Assembly: GCA_023391375.1 (NCBI GenBank)
Contig: JAEWBB010000011.1
Span: 310,001-374,000, forward strand
Origin: Pseudomonadota bacterium
Lineage (GTDB): Bacteria > Pseudomonadota > Alphaproteobacteria > Sphingomonadales > Sphingomonadaceae
DNA length: 64,000 nt
Direction of reading: 5' to 3'
Part shown: positions 59,646 through 64,000 of the stretch, in pieces
How the letters are laid out: each line of letters begins with the position of its first letter
How positions within the stretch are numbered: the stretch's first letter is position 1
The notes under the pieces: model-generated
The model's database searches: none
Seen by the model: only the letters and a program-made list of their open reading frames with translations
What the model was told of the DNA's origin: nothing
Program-made: the position numbers and the translations under genes

Positions 59646-60845
59646 CTAACGCTGCGGTGACTGTCCCAATCCGTGACGGATATGCTGCAGGACGAAGAAA
59701 CTGACGGCAGCATAAAGCGCGGCCAGGCCAAGAAAGACGGGCCAGCGGGACAGGAAGGCGAACGGGATCGCCAGGAAGATGAGGTTGCGGCGAGCGAAGA
59801 GCCACTGGCCGCCGGCCAACTCCGCGTCCGAGCGTTCGATTCGACCGGCTTCGGCAAAGGCCAGCGCGCTGAGCGCCGCCACCATCGCGCCCCATCCCGA
59901 TCCGTTGCGCGCCTCGAACCAGCCGAGCGCCAGAAGCGCAAGGCCGGCAGCCGGCCATAGCAACCTCAGGGCAAGCAAATGGGATGGGAGCGGCCGCAAG
60001 CGCAGCATCGCCAAGCGTTTGGCCACGAGGTCGAGCGGCGTCGACAGAACGAGCAGGGCCACCCCCGCGGCCGCCCATCCCCGCGTAAAGCAGAAGGCCC
60101 CCGCGAGCATCAGGACGATCGCCGTCCATAGGAGTGCTACGGGCCGAATACGGCTTTCCATCAGCCGCTCGGTGCTCGCCTCCTCGACCACAGGCAGGAT
60201 AAAGCGCGCCACGGCATCGCTCCGTTGGCCGCGCGAGGCCACCAGCAGACGCCGTTCAAAATTGACGATCGAGATATGGTCTTCGGCCAGGAACGGGCCG
60301 GCGCCTTCGCCGACCCGCGCCGGCTCGAGCGCGACATTGGCCTGGATCGCGCGCCGCAGGAGGGTCGACTGGATGTCCCAGTCCCCCAGCATCGCGGCGG
60401 TTGCGCCGACCATGCCTGCATCCAGTCTGGCGAGGCCGGCCCAGCGCCGGGCACCGTCGATCCGTTCGAACGCCTGGTGCGGTTCGTCATCCGGGACGGT
60501 CAGGATCCGCGATTCGTCCCCTTCGACAAGCCGGGTAAGGGCTTCCAGGTCGGGAATGACGCCATCGGCCAAGAGCAACAAGTCGCTGCCCGCCTCGAAC
60601 CGGCTCGCCGCCTCGGCCGCGTCGCTTACGGCGACGATGCTGATCCCGTCCGATCGCAACCGCTCGAACGCCAGCTGCAACGCCGGCGGAATTTTCTCGA
60701 CGTAGACGATGATCGGCGCGGCGCCGGCCGAAGCCAGGCATCGCGCCTGATAGTCGAGCAGCGCCTCCCCAGCGAGGGGAAGCAAGGCACGAAGCCCGCC
60801 CGCATCGTCTTCCTGATAGGCGCCAATCAGCGCGCCAATCGCCAT
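59646..60845 (-). CDS. Degenerate nucleotidyltransferase-like domain fused to a membrane domain
   Basis: A 399-aa protein. Residues 1-225 resemble a GT-A nucleotidyltransferase: LLPLAGEALLDYQARCLASAG (20-41) in place of the PVxGxPLL region and LLLLADG (89-95) as the metal-site strand. The usual glycine-rich GGxGTR loop is replaced by GAYQEDDAGGLRAL. Residues 235-390 hold about five transmembrane helices with no CDP-alcohol transferase DGxxAR motif. The layout recalls inositol-phosphate cytidylyltransferase/DIPP synthase fusions, but both signatures are missing. It lies upstream of the DUF2336 gene on the same strand (34-base gap). Confidence 0.7.
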   Translation of the reverse strand: MAIGALIGAYQEDDAGGLRALLPLAGEALLDYQARCLASAGAAPIIVYVEKIPPALQLAFERLRSDGISIVAVSDAAEAASRFEAGSDLLLLADGVIPDLEALTRLVEGDESRILTVPDDEPHQAFERIDGARRWAGLARLDAGMVGATAAMLGDWDIQSTLLRRAIQANVALEPARVGEGAGPFLAEDHISIVNFERRLLVASRGQRSDAVARFILPVVEEASTERLMESRIRPVALLWTAIVLMLAGAFCFTRGWAAAGVALLVLSTPLDLVAKRLAMLRLRPLPSHLLALRLLWPAAGLALLALGWFEARNGSGWGAMVAALSALAFAEAGRIERSDAELAGGQWLFARRNLIFLAIPFAFLSRWPVFLGLAALYAAVSFFVLQHIRHGLGQSPQR

Positions 60846-60961
60846 TCACGCTCCCCTCGTGGTCGAACCCCTCCCTGCCCCATGCGCGTCGGCGAAAACA
60901 ACCCCTCGCGATACGGGCTTTGCGCTTTGCTTGGAGCTCAAAATTGGTAAACTCCCTCGTC

Positions 60962-63277
60962 ATGACCCACCCGAGCCGCACGGGCGCCGACCAAGAGGCG
61001 CACTTCGAACCGCTGGAACAGGAAGGCAGCATGTCCGACTACGACATGCCGCTCGAACTCGAGACGGTAGCCCATTTCGGCAGCGATTATTGGGCCGCGC
61101 CTGCGGTGGAAACCGGCGCGGGCGGCCGCAAGGTTCTGGGCATCGCACTCGGCATCGCGGCTTCGCTGTGGGTCGGCTATACCGCATGGGCGGCTGGCCG
61201 CGCGCTGGCTGCCGCGCCGCTTTCGGATCCGGTCGTTGCCCAATGGCTGGCGGTCGCCGCGGGCCCCCTCGCCCTCCTTGGGCTCGTGTGGATCATTTTC
61301 GGCCGGACGCGTCGCAAGGAATCGGAAGCGTTCACCCGCTCGGTGGTCGCGATGCGCAACGAAGCGCAGGCGCTGCAGACCGTGCTTGGTGCCCTGTCAC
61401 AGCAGATCGACGACAATTACCGCGCGCTCGGCCAGATGTCCGGCGAGCTGATGACGCACGGCGACGCCGCCGCCACCCGTATCAACGGCACGACCGAGAC
61501 CCTTCGCGCCGGAAGTGCCGAACTCGTCGCGCATGCCGAGGCGCTCGACCGCGCCGCCCACGCGGCGCGCGCCGATTTCGGCGTCATTCTGGGCGACCTT
61601 CCGCGCGCCGAGGAAAGCGCCTTGCGCATGGCCGCCGCGCTCCGCGATGCCGGCGCCAGCGCGACGGATCAGGCCGCGCGCTTCGAGGGCCAGGTCCAGC
61701 GCCTGTCGGAAGAGACCCGCTCCGCCGACGCGACGGTCGGCGAAGCGGCCGGACGATTGATGGTGCACCTCACGCAGATCGAAAGCGCGGGTGCGGCCGC
61801 CGCGGCGCGCCTCGGCGAAACCGCCGCGGTCGGCACCGCATCGGTCGACGACCTCCTGGTCCGTGCCTCCGAAGCGCTGAGCCAGGTGCGCGCCGGGATC
61901 GACGAGCAGGCAGCGACCGTCAGCGCCCTCCTCGAACGGGCCGAAGCGGGCTTGTCTCGCACCGGTCTCGAGGCGACCGACGCCTTGGGCCAGCGGCTCG
62001 ACAGCGCGCAGGGCGCACTCGACCGGCTGTCGTCGCAAATTGCCGAGCAGGACCGCGCTTCCCAGCGGCTGGTGGCCGATCTCGACCAGGGCCTCGTCGC
62101 GCTCGACCAGCGGTTTGTGGCGCTTGCCGAAGCCGGCGACGACCGCACGCGCCGCGTGTCTTCCCAGATCGGCCAGCTTCGCGAGGAACTTCACGCCCTC
62201 GGAAGCGACACCGGAGGTCACGACCAAGCGCTGCTCGCGCTCCACGACCGGACGCAGGCGTTGCGCGACGGGATCGGGCAATTGGCAGCGGTCGTGGCGA
62301 ACGAACTTGGCACCGCGCTGGGCGAAGCGGAGGCCGGGGCAAGCCGGCTTTACCAGGCCAGCAGCGACGCCCACCCGCTCATCACCGGTGCGCGCGACGC
62401 GGCGGTCGAGGCCAGCGAACGGATTGCCTCGGGCGGGCAGGTCCTCGAGGCGCAGGCGCAGCAATGGGCGGCGCTCAGCGGCCAGCTCGACAGCGGCATC
62501 GCCGCCGCGGGCGAGCGGATCGCCTCTCTTCGCGATGCCATTGCCGGCGCATCTGGCGAGGCCGATCGCCTGTCGAACGAGACCAGCGCCGCGTTGCTCG
62601 GCGCACTCAACCAGGTGCGCGAGGCCGCTGCCCATGCAGGCGAGAGGGCGCGTGAAGCGATCAGCGCCGCCATCCCGGAAAGTGCATCGGCACTCGGTGA
62701 CAGCGCACGCGCGGCGCTTGAGCAGGTCGTCCGCGACACGGTGGCGCAGCAGCTGGCGGAGGTCGACCGGGTCGCGGTCAAAGCGGTCGAAAGCGCGCGC
62801 GCCGCGTCCGACCGGCTGACCCAGCAGATGCTGTCCATCGGCCAGAGCGCGGTGGCGCTGGAAGATTATGTCGAGAAGAGCCGCGAGGCGGCCAAGAAGG
62901 ACGACGGCGAAGATTTCAGCCGCCGCGTCTCCCTCCTGATCGATTCGATGCACTCGGCCGCGATCGACGTGCAGAAGATCCTCAGCGACGAAGTCGATGA
63001 GAAGGCATGGAGCAGCTATCTCAAGGGCAATCGCGGCGTGTTCACCCGGCGTGCGGCGCGCCTGATGGGATCCTCGGAATCGCGTGACCTGTCGCAGCAC
63101 TACGAGACGGACGGGGAATTCCGCCACGCGGTCGACCGATTTGTCCATGACTTCGAAGCGATGCTGCGGCGGATGACGTCGGAGCGCGACGGCGGACCGA
63201 TCGCGGTGACGATGATGTCGAGCGATATCGGGAAGCTCTATGCTGCCCTCGCCCCGGTAGTGGAGCGGCGGCGCTAG
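60962..63277 (+). CDS. Large membrane-anchored coiled-coil protein
   Basis: A 771-aa protein. Two transmembrane helices lie near the N-terminus (about 57-80, VLGIALGIAASLWVGYTAW; and 90-115, AVAAGPLALLGLVWIIFG). A helical, Ala/Glu/Arg/Gln-rich region of about 550 residues with heptad-like character follows. A distinct C-terminal globular part contains YLKGNRGVFTRRAARL and HAVDRFVHDFEAMLRRM. No signalling-domain motif of a chemoreceptor is evident. Upstream is a divergent 116-base region. Function is unknown; a structural or ATPase-regulating role is only a guess. Confidence 0.72.
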   Translation: MTHPSRTGADQEAHFEPLEQEGSMSDYDMPLELETVAHFGSDYWAAPAVETGAGGRKVLGIALGIAASLWVGYTAWAAGRALAAAPLSDPVVAQWLAVAAGPLALLGLVWIIFGRTRRKESEAFTRSVVAMRNEAQALQTVLGALSQQIDDNYRALGQMSGELMTHGDAAATRINGTTETLRAGSAELVAHAEALDRAAHAARADFGVILGDLPRAEESALRMAAALRDAGASATDQAARFEGQVQRLSEETRSADATVGEAAGRLMVHLTQIESAGAAAAARLGETAAVGTASVDDLLVRASEALSQVRAGIDEQAATVSALLERAEAGLSRTGLEATDALGQRLDSAQGALDRLSSQIAEQDRASQRLVADLDQGLVALDQRFVALAEAGDDRTRRVSSQIGQLREELHALGSDTGGHDQALLALHDRTQALRDGIGQLAAVVANELGTALGEAEAGASRLYQASSDAHPLITGARDAAVEASERIASGGQVLEAQAQQWAALSGQLDSGIAAAGERIASLRDAIAGASGEADRLSNETSAALLGALNQVREAAAHAGERAREAISAAIPESASALGDSARAALEQVVRDTVAQQLAEVDRVAVKAVESARAASDRLTQQMLSIGQSAVALEDYVEKSREAAKKDDGEDFSRRVSLLIDSMHSAAIDVQKILSDEVDEKAWSSYLKGNRGVFTRRAARLMGSSESRDLSQHYETDGEFRHAVDRFVHDFEAMLRRMTSERDGGPIAVTMMSSDIGKLYAALAPVVERRR

Positions 63278-63549
63278 GCGCTTCGGATCGGGTCGATGGC
63301 CTCAACGTCGCTGATATCGATCCAACCGTAGATATAGTTGGCCACGAACAGGGCGGTCAGGACGAAAGCGATGGCCAGCGCGCGCAGCAGGTGACGAGGC
63401 AGGTCGAACTGGTGCGGTGCGCTCGGCGCCTGGCCCGGCACCAGGTCGACGCCCGCTTCCTCAGCGGTCTTGATGCCGAACGGCAGCGTCACGAAGGCGC
63501 TGAAGCAGAAGAACAGGAAGTAGATCGCAAGGATCGACGTCGCCTTCAC
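63274..63549 (-). CDS. DUF1467-family membrane protein
   Basis: A 91-aa protein with two transmembrane helices (SILAIYFLFFCFSAFVTLPFG and LLRALAIAFVLTALFVANYI) flanking the loop VDLVPGQAPSAPHQFDLPRH. This LPFG...VPG...SAP pattern matches DUF1467, common in alphaproteobacteria and of unknown role. It is coupled to the RNase J gene by ATGA, and its stop shares CTAG with the coiled-coil gene. Confidence 0.82.
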   Translation of the reverse strand: MKATSILAIYFLFFCFSAFVTLPFGIKTAEEAGVDLVPGQAPSAPHQFDLPRHLLRALAIAFVLTALFVANYIYGWIDISDVEAIDPIRSA

Positions 63550-64000
63550 CGGTCATCCCCTTCCGCGAAGATGACATCGACAATGGGTTTCTTGCCCGTC
63601 CACACGGTGGCGCAACGGCGGACGGCGAGCCTTACGGCCTCCCGCGCCTTTTCAGTATCGGCCTTCGGATCGTAGGCGCGACGGGCAGCGTCGGTGGCGT
63701 CGGCAAGGAAGTCGGCGCGGTCTGCCTCGACCGGGACGCCGAACGGACGGATTACGGGATCAGCTCGCAAGGGCTCCCCCGCGGCGCAGGGCAAGGCCAC
63801 TGTCAACAAGCCCTGGTAAGCCATCTTGCGACGCTCGGCGAGGGTCGCGCCGTCGGCCGGGAGGATCACATCGCCGTCCAGCACGAGGCGGCCGACCCGC
63901 TCCTCCCCGACCTTTTTCGGACCGTTCGGCGACAGGCGGACGAGGTCGCCATTCTTCTGGACGATGCTGGCGGGAACGCCGGTCGCCAGCGCCAGCCGCG
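63546..64000 (-). CDS. Ribonuclease J, C-terminal part (5' end beyond window)
   Basis: The reverse-strand frame is open to the right edge and reads RLALATGVPASIVQKNGDLV, then RLSPNGPKKVGEERVGRLVL and DGDVILPADGATLAERRKMA. It ends in the small C-terminal domain TGKKPIVDVIFAEGDDR. This is the C-terminal third of an alphaproteobacterial RNase J, a metallo-lactamase-fold exo/endoribonuclease in mRNA and rRNA processing. The catalytic HxHxDH part lies outside. About 151 codons are visible. Confidence 0.9.
   Translation of the reverse strand, partial: RLALATGVPASIVQKNGDLVRLSPNGPKKVGEERVGRLVLDGDVILPADGATLAERRKMAYQGLLTVALPCAAGEPLRADPVIRPFGVPVEADRADFLADATDAARRAYDPKADTEKAREAVRLAVRRCATVWTGKKPIVDVIFAEGDDR

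Noticed and set aside
61397..63148. 583-codon minus-strand frame opposite the coiled-coil protein
   Set aside because: The plus-strand frame has transmembrane helices and coherent coiled-coil character; the minus frame is a shadow.
1..64000. Genomic island, prophage, transposon or CRISPR array
   Set aside because: No integrase, transposase, tRNA-flanked repeats, direct-repeat arrays or phage genes are visible; gene content is core-like throughout.

Overview
The window looks like a chromosomal segment of an alphaproteobacterium of the order Sphingomonadales (Sphingomonas/Sphingomicrobium-like). The evidence is high GC, very compact coding, the conserved blocks lptD-surA-pdxA-rsmA, pckA/chvI-chvG-hprK-rapZ-EIIA-HPr, hdaA-ppk-ppx and purM-purN, and an alphaproteobacterial SOS box (GTTC-N7-GTTC) in front of lexA. 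I call 65 protein-coding genes, two of them cut by the window edges (aspS at the left, RNase J at the right). I see no tRNA or rRNA genes, CRISPR arrays, insertion sequences or prophage. No gene-free stretch exceeds about 170 bases.

Layout. 1-8.5 kb: aspS (partial), rnd, a small I78-type lipoprotein, then a leftward operon of a 414-aa secreted/membrane protein, hdaA, ppk and ppx joined by 4-base ATGA overlaps. 8.5-13.6 kb: purM, purN fused to a YjbR-like domain, cls, two small unknowns and ndk. 13.6-22.4 kb: an unknown membrane protein, holC with an apparent CTG start, pepA, the lptD-surA-pdxA-rsmA operon and a TPR protein. 22.4-27.7 kb: guaB-rsmB, a CitE-like lyase and the SPFH/NfeD membrane pair. 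27.7-34.3 kb: carbon and envelope signalling (pckA against chvI-chvG-hprK-rapZ-EIIA-HPr). 34.3-41.1 kb: an RNA methyltransferase, a META-domain lipoprotein, rmuC, a cysteine-rich cytosolic copper-storage-type protein, a VOC protein, def-recR and fmt-truA. 41.1-47.1 kb: an exosortase-A-associated type PLP decarboxylase and acyl-CoA ligase, lexA, trpG and ppiD. 47.2-57.2 kb: tpiA, a tandem PRC-like protein, secG, pyrG, trxB, an acyl carrier protein, comEC, gltX and gltA. 57.2-64 kb: a PAS/histidine-kinase-like protein lacking the phospho-acceptor His, a DUF2336 protein, a degenerate nucleotidyltransferase fused to a membrane domain, a 771-aa membrane coiled-coil protein, a DUF1467 protein and RNase J.

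How the genes work together. Most are housekeeping: translation and formylation (aspS, gltX, fmt, def, truA, rsmA, rsmB), purine and pyrimidine supply (purM, purN, guaB, pyrG, ndk), outer-membrane biogenesis (lptD, surA, ppiD) and central carbon (pckA, gltA, tpiA). The main regulatory unit is the ChvG/ChvI plus HprK/HPr/EIIA/RapZ block beside PEP carboxykinase.

Most worth a second look: the kinase-like protein without its histidine and its uncharacterised neighbours; the PurN-YjbR fusion; the CTG start of holC; the separated ligase/decarboxylase/ACP set; trpG standing next to lexA without the expected trp and moa genes; and a repeated architecture in which seven of eleven convergent gene pairs end in one shared 4-base stop overlap (CTAG, TTAG or CTAA).
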